Below, piece by piece: positions 48,637 through 57,708 of a stretch of 59,414 nucleotides of DNA (positions within the stretch are counted from its first letter, which is position 1; every line of letters starts with the position of its first letter). The notes under the pieces were generated by a model. That model ran no database searches. It saw only the letters and a program-made list of their open reading frames with translations, and was not told the origin of the DNA. The position numbers and the translations under genes were made by a program. The stretch lies in contig JARLJG010000014.1 of assembly GCA_031291325.1 (NCBI GenBank), forward strand, positions 1 to 59,414. The letters run 5' to 3'. The DNA is from Burkholderiaceae bacterium. Its GTDB lineage: Bacteria > Pseudomonadota > Gammaproteobacteria > Burkholderiales > Burkholderiaceae_D.

Positions 48637-50376
48637 ATGCGCTTTCTTTCTCTCCACCGCAGTATCCTGCGGCCGTTCCAGACCTCGACCATGCGTTCGC
48701 CCAACCTGCGCGAAAGCTTTTGGCGGACCCTGCTCACGTTCAACATCACGCGTGTCGTCATTGCGGTCTTGTTATTGCTGTACGTGGTGTTCGGCAGCAA
48801 GAAACTGGGCGCCGACACCGAGCAGTTCTCCTATTGGCACACCTGCGTCGTCTATCTGGTTCTGGCAATCTCGTTCGCCGCATTTGCCTTTTATTACCGG
48901 GCCCGCTTCGTGCTGCAGATGCTTTTCCAGATTGCGGTGGATATCACTGCCATCTCCCTGTTGTACACGGCGGCGGGCGGCGCGCGCGGCGGGCTGGCGA
49001 TCTTGTACCTGTTTCCGCTGGCCGGCGGCGCGGTCTTGCTGCCGCTGGTATGGGCATTATTCTTTGCCGCGGCGGTCACCTTGTTTCTATTGGGGGAAAG
49101 CGGCTATCAGATTTTCGCCATGTCGGGCGATGCTACGTTGTCGCAATCGGGGTTGTACGGCGCCTTCTTCTTTGCATTGGTGTTCTTGTTCAATCGCCTG
49201 GCGGCGCGGCTGATCAATCAGGAAGATCTGGCGCACCAGCGCGGGCGCGCGCTGCAGATACAGGAAGCCATCAATCGCCTGGTGATTGCCGATATGGGCG
49301 ACGGCATCCTGGTGGTCGGGCGCGACAGCAAGGTGCAAATCAGCAATCCGGCTGCCGAGCGCATGCTGGGCTTGTCGTCAAGGGTCGCCGGGCCGAAATA
49401 TCGGCTCAGCGATTCGCCGGCGCTGGCGCCCATCGCCGAAGCATTTTTCGAATGGCTTGAGAAGCCGACCGATCAAAAGCTTTCCGACGCGTCGACCTTT
49501 GTCGTGGTCAAGCCGGGCGACGACGCCAACCTGCTGGTCCCAACCACGATATGGGGCTGGCGCAGGGAATTGACGGTGCGGCTCAAATTGCGTTTCGGCG
49601 CCGTCAAAGCGATCGGCATGGAAGGCGACCGCACGGTGATCTTCCTGCAAGACGTGACCGAGATCGAAAATCAGGCGCAGCAATTGAAGCTGGCTTCGAT
49701 GGGGCGTTTGACTGCCAGTATTGCGCACGAAGTGCGCAATCCGCTGTCCGCGATATCTTACGCGTCCTCGCTGCTGGCCGAAGATTTTACCGAACCGGGG
49801 CCGCAACGGCTGCTTAATATCATTGCCGACAACGTCGCGCGCCTGAACCAGATGATCGAGGATATCTTGAAGTTATCGCGCAAGGCGCAGTCGGGCAATG
49901 TGCCGATTGTGCTGGCGCCGTTCCTGTCGGAAATATTCGCCGAACTTCAGGAAACCCATTCGGTAGCGCCCGGCGTATTGAAAATGGAAGAAATGGACGG
50001 TCACAAGGTCCGCTTCGACCCATTGCATCTGCGGGAGGTGGTAGTAAATCTGTTGTCGAATGCATTGCGCTATGCGAGTAGAAAGCCGGGCAGCGTGAAC
50101 TTGCGCCTGGTTGCGGATAGCGCCGGGCGGCTCGAACTGCATGTGCGTGACGATGGCGTAGCGATCCTGCCGGACGTGCGCGCGCATTTGTTCGAACCGT
50201 TCTATACGACCTCCAGCAAAGGGACGGGATTGGGCTTGTATTTAGCGCGTGAACTGTGTTTGAATAACGGCGCCATGCTCGATTACGAATATCGAATGGA
50301 AAAGTCGGCGGACGGAACGGATCAAGCGCACGGCAGATTTGTGGTTACCTTTGCCGTTGCCGCCGACGCGCAGTGA
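48637..50376 (+). CDS. pilS: sensor histidine kinase PilS
   Basis: PilS is the membrane kinase that, with PilR, controls pilin transcription in type IV pilus bacteria. The 579-residue product has about six N-terminal membrane segments (residues 30-190), a PAS-like region (VIADMGDGILVVGRDSKVQ), the HisKA motif SIAHEVRNPLSAISYA with phosphorylatable H364, and the ATPase domain with VVNLLSNALRYAS (N box), VRDDGVAI and KGTGLGLYLARELC. ATG 48637 is the first ATG; TTG 48625 and ATG 48691 are possible. Family and the adjacent pilR support the name. Confidence 0.9.
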   Translation: MRFLSLHRSILRPFQTSTMRSPNLRESFWRTLLTFNITRVVIAVLLLLYVVFGSKKLGADTEQFSYWHTCVVYLVLAISFAAFAFYYRARFVLQMLFQIAVDITAISLLYTAAGGARGGLAILYLFPLAGGAVLLPLVWALFFAAAVTLFLLGESGYQIFAMSGDATLSQSGLYGAFFFALVFLFNRLAARLINQEDLAHQRGRALQIQEAINRLVIADMGDGILVVGRDSKVQISNPAAERMLGLSSRVAGPKYRLSDSPALAPIAEAFFEWLEKPTDQKLSDASTFVVVKPGDDANLLVPTTIWGWRRELTVRLKLRFGAVKAIGMEGDRTVIFLQDVTEIENQAQQLKLASMGRLTASIAHEVRNPLSAISYASSLLAEDFTEPGPQRLLNIIADNVARLNQMIEDILKLSRKAQSGNVPIVLAPFLSEIFAELQETHSVAPGVLKMEEMDGHKVRFDPLHLREVVVNLLSNALRYASRKPGSVNLRLVADSAGRLELHVRDDGVAILPDVRAHLFEPFYTTSSKGTGLGLYLARELCLNNGAMLDYEYRMEKSADGTDQAHGRFVVTFAVAADAQ

Positions 50377-50436
50377 TTTTGTTGCTATGATCCAGAATAC
50401 AAGACTCAATCATCGGCAAAGACAGAAAACCGAACC

Positions 50437-51867
50437 ATGACTTCCCCCCGCATTCTAGTTGTCGACGACGAACCCGATTTGCGCGAGCTATTGGAAATTA
50501 CCCTGGTCAAAATGGGGCTGGATGTCGACAGTGCCGAATCGCTCGACGTGGCGCGCGCCTTTCTGCGCAGCCGCGAATACGCGCTGGTATTGACCGATAT
50601 GCGCTTGCCGGACGGCCTCGGCATAGAATTGGTGCGCGAAGTGGCGAGCGACCACAAAAATCTGCCGATTGCCGTGCTGACTGCGTTCGGCAGCGCCGAC
50701 AATGCGGTGGCCGCGCTCAAGGCCGGCGCCTTCGATTATCTTTCCAAGCCGGTTGGCTTGGATCAGTTGCGCATGATGGTGCAATCGGCTTTGCGCATCA
50801 GTAGGCCCGACGAACGAATCGGCGCCAACGCCGAAAAGCAGCCGTTGTTGCGCCTGATGGGGCAATCGAGCGCGATGCGCGAATTGCGCGCGCAAATCGT
50901 CCGGCTGGCGCGCAGCATGGCGCCGATCGCCATTACCGGCGAATCGGGCAGCGGCAAGGAACTGGCCGCGCGCGATATACATACGCAGAGCGCGCGGGCC
51001 GACAAGCCTTTCGTCGCCGTCAATTGCGGCGCAATCCCGGAAACGCTGATGGAGGCCGAATTTTTCGGTTATCGGAAAGGCGCGTTTACCGGCGCCGTCG
51101 AAGACCGGGATGGATTTTTCCAGGCGGCCAATGGCGGCACCCTGCTGCTCGACGAGGTGGCCGACCTGCCGTTGCCGATGCAGGTGAAATTGCTGCGCGC
51201 GATCCAGGAGCGGCGCGTCAGGAAACTGGGAGCGACTGCCGAAGAAACGGTCGACGTGCGCATCATCAGCGCGACCCATCAAAGCCTGGCCGAGTGCGTC
51301 GAGCGCGGCAATTTCCGGCGCGACCTGTATTATCGACTCAACGTCATAGAGCTGAGTTTGCCGCCGCTGCGCGAGCGGGTCGACGATATCGGCATGCTGG
51401 CCAATTTGATTTTGACGCGCCTGGCGGCTGGCGGACCGCAAACGGTATTGGCTGCCGACGCGCTGCGTGCGCTTGAAGCTTATCCGTTCCCCGGCAACGT
51501 GCGCGAATTGGAGAATATTCTTGAGCGCGCAGTCGCTTTCGCCAACGACGGTGTGATCGAAGTCGCCGATTTGGCCTTGAAGCCCTGTGCGCCGAGCAGC
51601 GCGGTGCAAGATGGCGCGTCCGATGGCATGGCCGTCGCGCGAGTGGAGGCGGCCACTGCCGCGCCTGCCAATGGCGCGACGCCGAACGGATTGCCCGGTT
51701 TGCCGTGCAACTTGCCCAATCACCTCGATGAGGTGGAACGCGAAATCATCCGACGCGCGTTGGCGAAGACGCAATTCAACCGAACCCAGGCCGCGGAATT
51801 GCTCGGCATCAGTTTTCGGCAGTTGCGTTATCGCATGCAAAGGCTGGGCGTCAATGAGTCCGACTAG
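50437..51867 (+). CDS. pilR: sigma-54-dependent response regulator PilR
   Basis: PilR activates sigma-54 promoters, classically that of pilA. The 476-residue product has a receiver domain (about 5-120) with phospho-acceptor D54 in VLTDMRLPDG, then the AAA+ domain with Walker A GESGSGKE and the sigma-54 contact GAFTGA at 215-220. GGTLLLDEVADLPLPMQ and the arginine finger region FRRDLYYRLNVIEL follow. The C-terminal Fis-type helix-turn-helix is NRTQAAELLGISFRQLRYRM. It starts 60 bases after pilS, and its end overlaps ampD. Confidence 0.93.
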   Translation: MTSPRILVVDDEPDLRELLEITLVKMGLDVDSAESLDVARAFLRSREYALVLTDMRLPDGLGIELVREVASDHKNLPIAVLTAFGSADNAVAALKAGAFDYLSKPVGLDQLRMMVQSALRISRPDERIGANAEKQPLLRLMGQSSAMRELRAQIVRLARSMAPIAITGESGSGKELAARDIHTQSARADKPFVAVNCGAIPETLMEAEFFGYRKGAFTGAVEDRDGFFQAANGGTLLLDEVADLPLPMQVKLLRAIQERRVRKLGATAEETVDVRIISATHQSLAECVERGNFRRDLYYRLNVIELSLPPLRERVDDIGMLANLILTRLAAGGPQTVLAADALRALEAYPFPGNVRELENILERAVAFANDGVIEVADLALKPCAPSSAVQDGASDGMAVARVEAATAAPANGATPNGLPGLPCNLPNHLDEVEREIIRRALAKTQFNRTQAAELLGISFRQLRYRMQRLGVNESD

Positions 51868-52471
51868 CGCGGAAGATGCGCCGTCGCTGGACGACGACGG
51901 CTGGCATCGGCTGGCCGCGCGGGTGCCGTCGCCCAACTTCGACGACCGAACGGAGGGCACTGCAATCAGCTTGCTGGTGGTGCATAACATCAGCCTGCCC
52001 GCCGGCCACTATGGCAGCTCTTATATTAGCGATCTGTTTTGCAACCGCTTGGATTGCGAGGCCGATCCGAGCTTCGCGCAATTGCGCGGTGTTCGCGTTT
52101 CTGCGCATTTCCTGATCCGCCGCGACGGCCAATTGATTCAGTTCGTGTCGACCGCAGCGCGCGCCTGGCATGCCGGCGTCTCTTCGTTCGGCGGCAGAGA
52201 GCGCTGCAACGACTTTTCGATCGGCGTCGAACTGGAAGGATGCGACGCCGACGCGTTTACCGACGCCCAATACCAAGCGTTGAGCCGCTTGACCGCCGCG
52301 CTGCAACGGCGCTATCCGCTCACCGATGTCGCTGGCCACCAGCACGTCGCCCCTGGCCGCAAGACCGATCCCGGACCATTCTTCGATTGGCTGCGTTACC
52401 GCACCTTGCATGCGCAATGCCAACCGCAAGCGCTTACTCACGCGCCACTGCGCTTCTTTGCTTTCGGTTGA
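51854..52471 (+). CDS. ampD: 1,6-anhydro-N-acetylmuramyl-L-alanine amidase AmpD
   Basis: AmpD is a cytoplasmic zinc amidase that trims anhydro-muropeptides during wall recycling; loss of it induces AmpC in some bacteria. The 205-residue product has zinc ligands H44 (LLVVHNIS), H162 and D172 (GHQHVAPGRKTDPGP), spaced as in known AmpD proteins, plus CNDFSIGVELEG around the catalytic glutamate. The start ATG 51854 lies 14 bases inside pilR, suggesting coupling. No ampE or ampG neighbour is seen. Confidence 0.93.
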   Translation: MSPTSAEDAPSLDDDGWHRLAARVPSPNFDDRTEGTAISLLVVHNISLPAGHYGSSYISDLFCNRLDCEADPSFAQLRGVRVSAHFLIRRDGQLIQFVSTAARAWHAGVSSFGGRERCNDFSIGVELEGCDADAFTDAQYQALSRLTAALQRRYPLTDVAGHQHVAPGRKTDPGPFFDWLRYRTLHAQCQPQALTHAPLRFFAFG

Positions 52472-52523
52472 AAAGTCAACCGCATCGCAACAAAAATAAA
52501 TGTCATTCTGATAGAAAAAGTTA

Positions 52524-52552
52524 TTGCATCCTGCCGATTCGCGCACTAGAAT
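52524..52552 (+). promoter_or_regulatory. probable nrdA-nrdB promoter
   Basis: TTGCAT at 52524-52529, a 17-bp spacer and TAGAAT at 52547-52552 form a fair sigma-70 promoter. The -10 lies inside NrdR box 1, so NrdR binding would block it. Transcription would start near 52559, leaving a leader of about 290 nt. Confidence 0.5.
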
Positions 52553-52588
52553 TAGTGCAAATCACGGTTTTTGCACTAGATATAGTGT
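52543..52588 (+). promoter_or_regulatory. two NrdR boxes upstream of nrdA
   Basis: GCACTAGAATTAGTGC at 52543-52558 and GCACTAGATATAGTGT at 52573-52588 are two 16-bp palindromes of NrdR-box type (consensus near ACACWATATATWGTGT). Their starts are 30 bp apart, about three helical turns, as usual for paired boxes. NrdR represses ribonucleotide reductase genes when dATP is high. Box 1 overlaps the -10 of the probable promoter. The nrdR gene is not in the window. Confidence 0.85.
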
Positions 52589-52651
52589 TTGTCGTGATTC
52601 CTTCTTTTTGATTATCCAATTTGTTCCGCTAAAATCCATGCGGAGCGATTG

Positions 52652-52741
52652 ATGCTGAGCAGGGCTTACGAGCAAGCCCTTCTATATAGAGAGTTGACCC
52701 GGTTGCGACAGGCAAATCACCGTGAGTTCACGGCGATGTAA
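52652..52741 (+). CDS. candidate small ORF (29 residues) in the nrdA leader
   Basis: An ATG at 52652 opens 29 codons ending in TAA at 52739-52741. CGGAG at 52641-52645 lies 6 bases before it, a good ribosome binding site. The product starts MLSRAYEQALLYRELTRLRQ and is charged and helix-prone. A hairpin (AGGGCTT/AAGCCCT, 52661-52680) lies within it, a 10-bp palindrome TCTATATAGA follows at 52681-52690, and a second hairpin (CCGTGA/TCACGG, 52720-52733) lies at its end. It could be a leader peptide controlling nrdA, a free small protein, or chance. I recognise no homologue. Confidence 0.35.
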   Translation: MLSRAYEQALLYRELTRLRQANHREFTAM

Positions 52742-52849
52742 GTGTCGTATTGCCGAAATTTTTGTGAACACCCGCGCGTCGGGGTTTTGACGATAACCAT
52801 ACGTGACAGCCGAGCTGTCCAAAACGATTGCCTTCGGAGGATTAGCGCC

Positions 52850-55771
52850 ATGCAGACTACCCAAGAAATTTCCGTAAAATCCACCTCAGACCATGGTCAG
52901 AGCGCTGTCCTTGGCGGCGCTGGCGTGTCGTCCGGCAGCGGTCCCGCTGGCCTGGCCGACTACCGGATCATCCGCCGCAATGGCGCGGTGGTCGGGTTTA
53001 CTCCATCGAAAATCTCGATCGCCGTCACCAAGGCCTTCCTGGCGGTCAACGGCGGGCAGGGCGCGGCCTCCGCGCGCGTGCGCGAACTGGTCGAGCAATT
53101 GACCGCCAGCGTGGTGTCGGCGCTGGTGCGTCGCCAACCGGCTGGCGGCACCTTCCACATCGAGGATATCCAGGATCAGGTTGAACTGGCATTGATGCGT
53201 TCCGGCGAGCATGACGTCGCGCGCGCCTACGTGTTGTACCGCGCCAAGCGCATGGACGAACGGGCGCAGCAGCGCAACGCCAAAGAGGCCGGCGCTGCGC
53301 CGCAGATCCACGTCACGGAAGGCGGTCAGCGCCGTCCGCTGGATCTGGATCAAGTGCGCGCGCTGATTCTGGCCGCCTGCGTCGGCCTGGAAAAGCATGT
53401 CGACGCCGAAGCCATTTTTACCGAAACGGTCAAGAACCTGTACGACGGCGTGCCGGTCGAGGAATTGCACAAGTCGGCCATTTTGGCCGCGCGCGCCTTG
53501 ATGGAGAAAGACCCGGCCTACAGTCAGGTAACTGCGCGCCTGCTGATGCATACGATCCGCAAGGAAGTGTTCGGCCGCGAAGTCGCGCAGCACGATGCGC
53601 ACGAGCACTACCTCGACTACTTTCCGAGATTCATCAAGAAAGGGATCGCGGCGGATTTGCTGGATAGCAAACTTGCCCAGTTCGATTTGAAGAAACTGGC
53701 CGAAGCGCTGGTGCCGGAGCGCGACCTGCAATTCGGCTATCTCGGCCTGCAAACTTTGTATGACCGCTATTTTCTGCATATCCAGGATGTTCGCATCGAA
53801 ATGCCGCAGGCTTTTTACATGCGCGTGGCGATGGGCCTGGCGTTGAACGAAATCGACCGCGAAGCCCGCGCCATCGAGTTTTACAACTTGTTGTCGAGCT
53901 TCGACTTCATGAGTTCGACGCCGACCTTGTTCAATTCCGGCACGCAACGCTCGCAACTGTCATCCTGCTATTTGACGACCGTGTCCGACGACCTGGACGG
54001 CATTTACGAAGCGATCAAGGAAAATGCCTTGCTCGCAAAATATGCCGGCGGCCTCGGCAACGACTGGACGCCGGTGCGCTCGCTGGGCGCGCACATCAAG
54101 GGCACCAACGGCAAATCGCAAGGCGTGGTGCCGTTCCTGAAAGTGGTCAACGACACGGCGGTGGCAGTCAACCAGGGCGGCAAGCGCAAGGGCGCGGTGT
54201 GCGCCTACCTGGAAACCTGGCACATGGATATCGAGGAATTCCTCGACCTGCGGAAAAATACCGGTGACGACCGCCGCCGCACCCACGACATGAATACTGC
54301 GAACTGGATCCCCGACCTGTTCATGAAGCGCGTGATGGAAAAGGGCGACTGGACGCTGTTTTCGCCGAGCGACACCCCTGATCTGCACGACAAGGTCGGC
54401 CGCGCGTTCGAGGAAGCTTATACCGGCTACGAAGCCAAGGCCGCGCGCGGCGAGCTGCGCCTGTTCAAGAAGATTGCGGCGCTCGACCTGTGGCGCAAGA
54501 TGCTGTCGATGCTGTTCGAGACCGGCCATCCGTGGATCACCTTCAAGGATCCGTGCAATATCCGCTCGCCGCAACAGCACATGGGCGTGGTGCATAGCTC
54601 CAATCTCTGCACGGAAATCACGTTGAACACCAACGAGTCCGAGATCGCGGTCTGCAACCTCGGTTCGGTAAATTTGCCGGCGCACATGAAAGATGGCGCG
54701 CTCGACCAGGTCAAACTGCAAAAGACCGTGCGCACCGCGATGCGGATGCTCGACAACGTGATCGACATCAACTATTACGCGGTCAAGAAGGCACGCGACT
54801 CGAATCTGCGGCATCGTCCGGTCGGCTTGGGCATCATGGGCTTCCAGGATTGCCTGCACCTGATGCGCACGCCCTACGCGTCGACGGCAGCGGTCGAGTT
54901 CGCCGATCGTTCGATGGAAGCGGTCTGCTATTACGCCTACCTGGCATCGACCGAGTTGGCCGAAGAGCGCGGGCGCTATAGTTCCTATCGCGGATCGCTG
55001 TGGGATCGCGGCATCCTGCCGCAGGATTCCTTGAAGTTGCTGGCCGCAGAGCGCGGCGGCTACCTGGAAACCGACCTGTCCGAAAGCATGGATTGGAATG
55101 TAGTGCGCGAACGCATCAAGACCTACGGCATGCGCAATTCGAATTGCGTGGCAATCGCGCCGACGGCGACCATCTCCAACATCATCGGCGTGGCCGCCTG
55201 CATCGAGCCGACTTACCAGAACCTGTACGTGAAGTCGAACCTGTCCGGCGAATTCACCGAAATCAACGAATACCTGGTGCGCGACTTGAAGGCGCGCGGC
55301 TTGTGGGATGAAGTCATGATCTCCGATTTGAAGTATTTCGACGGCAGCCTGGCCAAGATCGACCGCATCCCGCAGGATTTGCGCGACCTGTACGCGACCG
55401 CGTTCGAAATCGAACCGTCCTGGCTGGTGGAAGCGGCATCGCGCCGGCAGAAATGGATCGACCAGGCGCAATCGCTGAACATCTACATGGCCGGCGCGTC
55501 CGGCAAGAAGTTGGACGAGACCTACAAGCTGGCCTGGTTGCGCGGCTTGAAGACGACCTATTATCTGCGCACCATCGGCGCTACCCATACGGAGAAGTCG
55601 ACGTCCAAGACCGGCGCGTTGAACGCGGTGTCGGCCGACGGCGGACTGAGCGGCGGACGGGCTGCCGCCAGCGTGGCCGCGCCGCAAGCGAATGCAGACG
55701 ACATCGCCGGGCCGGCTTGCATGCTGCGGCCAGGAGACGCCGGATTCGAGGAGTGCGAGGCTTGCCAGTAA
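52850..55771 (+). CDS. nrdA: class Ia ribonucleoside-diphosphate reductase, alpha subunit NrdA
   Basis: NrdA reduces ribonucleoside diphosphates to deoxy forms, using a radical from NrdB. The 973-residue product is longer than the E. coli protein because it has an N-terminal ATP-cone (about 37-135, YRIIRRNGAVVGFTPSKI) and probably a second cone-like domain (about 150-240, QRRPLDLDQVRALILAAC), as in Pseudomonas NrdA. Then come the barrel with SQLSSCYLTTVSDDLDGIY and SNLCTEITLNTNESE, and the C-terminal redox pair C969 and C972 in ECEACQ. ATG 52850 is chosen because GGAGG at 52836-52840 is ideal. Confidence 0.96.
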   Translation: MQTTQEISVKSTSDHGQSAVLGGAGVSSGSGPAGLADYRIIRRNGAVVGFTPSKISIAVTKAFLAVNGGQGAASARVRELVEQLTASVVSALVRRQPAGGTFHIEDIQDQVELALMRSGEHDVARAYVLYRAKRMDERAQQRNAKEAGAAPQIHVTEGGQRRPLDLDQVRALILAACVGLEKHVDAEAIFTETVKNLYDGVPVEELHKSAILAARALMEKDPAYSQVTARLLMHTIRKEVFGREVAQHDAHEHYLDYFPRFIKKGIAADLLDSKLAQFDLKKLAEALVPERDLQFGYLGLQTLYDRYFLHIQDVRIEMPQAFYMRVAMGLALNEIDREARAIEFYNLLSSFDFMSSTPTLFNSGTQRSQLSSCYLTTVSDDLDGIYEAIKENALLAKYAGGLGNDWTPVRSLGAHIKGTNGKSQGVVPFLKVVNDTAVAVNQGGKRKGAVCAYLETWHMDIEEFLDLRKNTGDDRRRTHDMNTANWIPDLFMKRVMEKGDWTLFSPSDTPDLHDKVGRAFEEAYTGYEAKAARGELRLFKKIAALDLWRKMLSMLFETGHPWITFKDPCNIRSPQQHMGVVHSSNLCTEITLNTNESEIAVCNLGSVNLPAHMKDGALDQVKLQKTVRTAMRMLDNVIDINYYAVKKARDSNLRHRPVGLGIMGFQDCLHLMRTPYASTAAVEFADRSMEAVCYYAYLASTELAEERGRYSSYRGSLWDRGILPQDSLKLLAAERGGYLETDLSESMDWNVVRERIKTYGMRNSNCVAIAPTATISNIIGVAACIEPTYQNLYVKSNLSGEFTEINEYLVRDLKARGLWDEVMISDLKYFDGSLAKIDRIPQDLRDLYATAFEIEPSWLVEAASRRQKWIDQAQSLNIYMAGASGKKLDETYKLAWLRGLKTTYYLRTIGATHTEKSTSKTGALNAVSADGGLSGGRAAASVAAPQANADDIAGPACMLRPGDAGFEECEACQ

Positions 55772-56009
55772 GTCCCTGGTCATTATCCACAAGTGGTGGC
55801 GCTGTATTCCCCTCTGCCCGCAAGCGGGCAGAGAGGAGCCAAGCACTTGCATGCACTTATGGGCAGTGACCAGAGTAAGGTCGCAGGTTTGAGTAGATTT
55901 CCTGAATATTTGAACTACATTTATAAGAGTGCATCCGACTACCGAAGCAAGCTGCACGTGCAGGTAGCCAAGTGCATTCATCATCGCTAAGCGAGTAAGG
56001 ATATATACC
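55772..56009. repeat. nrdA-nrdB intergenic region with a GC-rich hairpin
   Basis: A 238-bp gap separates two genes that usually share a transcript. CTCTGCCCGC at 55812-55821 and GCGGGCAGAG at 55824-55833 form a perfect 10-bp hairpin with a 2-base loop. It lacks a T-run, so it is not a classic terminator; it may stabilise or attenuate the nrdA message. An 8-bp inverted repeat (ATGCACTT at 55851, AAGTGCAT at 55970) lies further on. A ribosome binding site AAGGAT stands before nrdB. Confidence 0.55.
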
Positions 56010-57236
56010 ATGCTAAGTTGGGATGACGACGTTGCCCCCTCAATCAATCCCGCCAACGCGCCCCGGTTGACACCGGAGCCGGCGCTGGCGAGCGCAGTGC
56101 CTGCGTATTCAAATGCCCAGGTTGGCGCGCGTGTCGGCGCGAATGTCAGCGCGCAGTTCGGCAATATAGCGCTCGACCCGGCGCTGGTCGCCAAACCGGC
56201 GGTCGCAGTCGACCTGGAGCATCGTGTGAATGCCGCCGACAAGCGCATCATCAACGGCCAGACCGATGTCAACCAGTTGGTGCCGTTCAAATACAAATGG
56301 GCCTGGGACAAATACCTGGCCGGCTGCGCCAACCACTGGATGCCGCAGGAAATCAACATGCAGCGCGACATCGAATTGTGGAAAAGCCCGAACGGCCTGA
56401 CCGAAGACGAGCGCCGCCTGGTCACGCGCAACCTGGGTTTCTTCGTCACTGCCGATTCGCTCGCGGCCAACAATATCGTGCTCGGCACCTATCGCCATAT
56501 CACCGCGCCGGAGTGCCGCCAGTACCTGTTGCGGCAGGCATTCGAAGAGGCGATCCATACGCACGCCTATCAATACATCGTCGAGTCGCTCGGTCTGGAC
56601 GAAGGCGAAATCTTCAACGCGTACCATGAAATCGAATCGATCCGCGACAAGGACGAGTTCCTGATTCCGTTCATCGACACGCTGACCGATCCGCGTTTCG
56701 AGACTGGCACCGCAGTCAACGACCAGAAGCTGTTGAAGTCTATAATCGTCTTCGCGTGCTTGATGGAAGGCCTGTTCTTCTATGTCGGCTTCGCGCAGAT
56801 ACTCGCGCTCGGGCGGCAAAATAAAATGATGGGAGCAGCCGAACAGTATCAATATATTTTGCGCGACGAGTCGATGCACTGCAACTTCGGAATCGATTTG
56901 GTGAACACCATCAAGATGGAAAATCCGCATTTGTGGACTGCGGAATTTCGCGACGAAATTAAATCGTTGTTTTTACGTGCGGTAGAGTTGGAATATCGTT
57001 ACGCAGAGGATACAATGCCGCGTGGAGTGCTTGGATTAAATGCTCCGATGTTCAAGGGATATTTACGATTCATCGCAAATCGTCGCGCACAACAAATCGG
57101 TCTTGATCCGATGTTTGCGCAAGAAGAAAATCCATTCCCTTGGATGAGCGAAATGATCGATCTGAAAAAGGAACGAAACTTTTTCGAGACCCGCGTCATC
57201 GAATACCAGACAGGCGGTGCGTTGAATTGGGAATAG
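56010..57236 (+). CDS. nrdB: class Ia ribonucleoside-diphosphate reductase, beta subunit NrdB
   Basis: NrdB holds the diiron-tyrosyl radical cofactor. The 408-residue product starts with about 75 residues of alanine-, valine- and proline-rich sequence of low complexity, then the conserved core from [20 protein letters not shown]. The cofactor motif EAIHTHAY gives ligands E180 and H183 and radical tyrosine Y187; [10 protein letters not shown] supplies the other ligand pair. The C-terminal tail [10 protein letters not shown] is the part that docks into NrdA. A long N-terminal extension is usual in betaproteobacterial NrdB as I recall the family. Confidence 0.96.
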   Translation: MLSWDDDVAPSINPANAPRLTPEPALASAVPAYSNAQVGARVGANVSAQFGNIALDPALVAKPAVAVDLEHRVNAADKRIINGQTDVNQLVPFKYKWAWDKYLAGCANHWMPQEINMQRDIELWKSPNGLTEDERRLVTRNLGFFVTADSLAANNIVLGTYRHITAPECRQYLLRQAFEEAIHTHAYQYIVESLGLDEGEIFNAYHEIESIRDKDEFLIPFIDTLTDPRFETGTAVNDQKLLKSIIVFACLMEGLFFYVGFAQILALGRQNKMMGAAEQYQYILRDESMHCNFGIDLVNTIKMENPHLWTAEFRDEIKSLFLRAVELEYRYAEDTMPRGVLGLNAPMFKGYLRFIANRRAQQIGLDPMFAQEENPFPWMSEMIDLKKERNFFETRVIEYQTGGALNWE

Positions 57237-57389
57237 AATCCGGTTTGCAGCGTCTGACAAAGCAGTAAAGAAAAGCAGATTGCAGTCCGTAAAAGAAGAA
57301 CGACAAGACTGCAAGAAGACTGCAAGAAATGAAAGGGTAAAACCAAACTTAATGGACAGTACAAGACCGAATCGATCTTATCTGTTTGC

Positions 57390-57430
57390 GCCGCTCTATC
57401 CGAATAGCTCGGATAAGGCGGCTTTTTCTT
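57390..57430 (+). terminator. first of two tandem terminators after nrdB
   Basis: TATCCGA at 57397-57403 pairs with TCGGATA at 57409-57415, and GCCGC at 57390-57394 with GCGGC at 57418-57422, leaving small internal bulges. TTTTTCTTT follows at once. It lies about 155 bp after the nrdB stop. Confidence 0.75.
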
Positions 57431-57467
57431 TGAAAAAAGGTTTGGTTTTTATCGAACAGCATTCCTG

Positions 57468-57495
57468 CGCCGGCGCGATAGCCGGCGTTTTTTTT
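57468..57495 (+). terminator. second of two tandem terminators after nrdB
   Basis: CGCCGGC at 57468-57474 pairs with GCCGGCG at 57481-57487 over a 6-base loop, followed by eight T residues. Confidence 0.85.
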
Positions 57496-57708
57496 GGCGA
57501 CGGATCGGGCGTTTTTACGCTGCCGGTGTGCCAAATTGGCTGAAGCGCTGCATATCGAGGGGATGCAGCAGTTCAGCTGGTGCCGAATTCATTAGCGCAA
57601 ACAGACGCATGCTTGCGCCGATGAATAATCCACCTGGAACATCGCGATGAACCAGGGGGGTTTCCAACTTAGTAGCTTGATTTTTTCCATCACGTGAAGG
57701 AGAAACAA

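Larger units (their letters stand above)
57237..57708. other. intergenic region between nrdB and the H1-like gene
   Basis: 472 bp without a supported gene. Two terminators lie at 57390-57430 and 57468-57495. The last 200 bp should hold the promoter of the H1-like gene, but I see no strong -35/-10 pair. The H1-like ribosome binding site AAGGAGA is at 57698-57704. Confidence 0.5.

Noticed and set aside
53960-56488. 842-codon open frame on the minus strand across nrdA and the start of nrdB
   Set aside because: Its sequence is the reverse of conserved nrdA codons and continues through the intergenic gap without a start signal or known domain.
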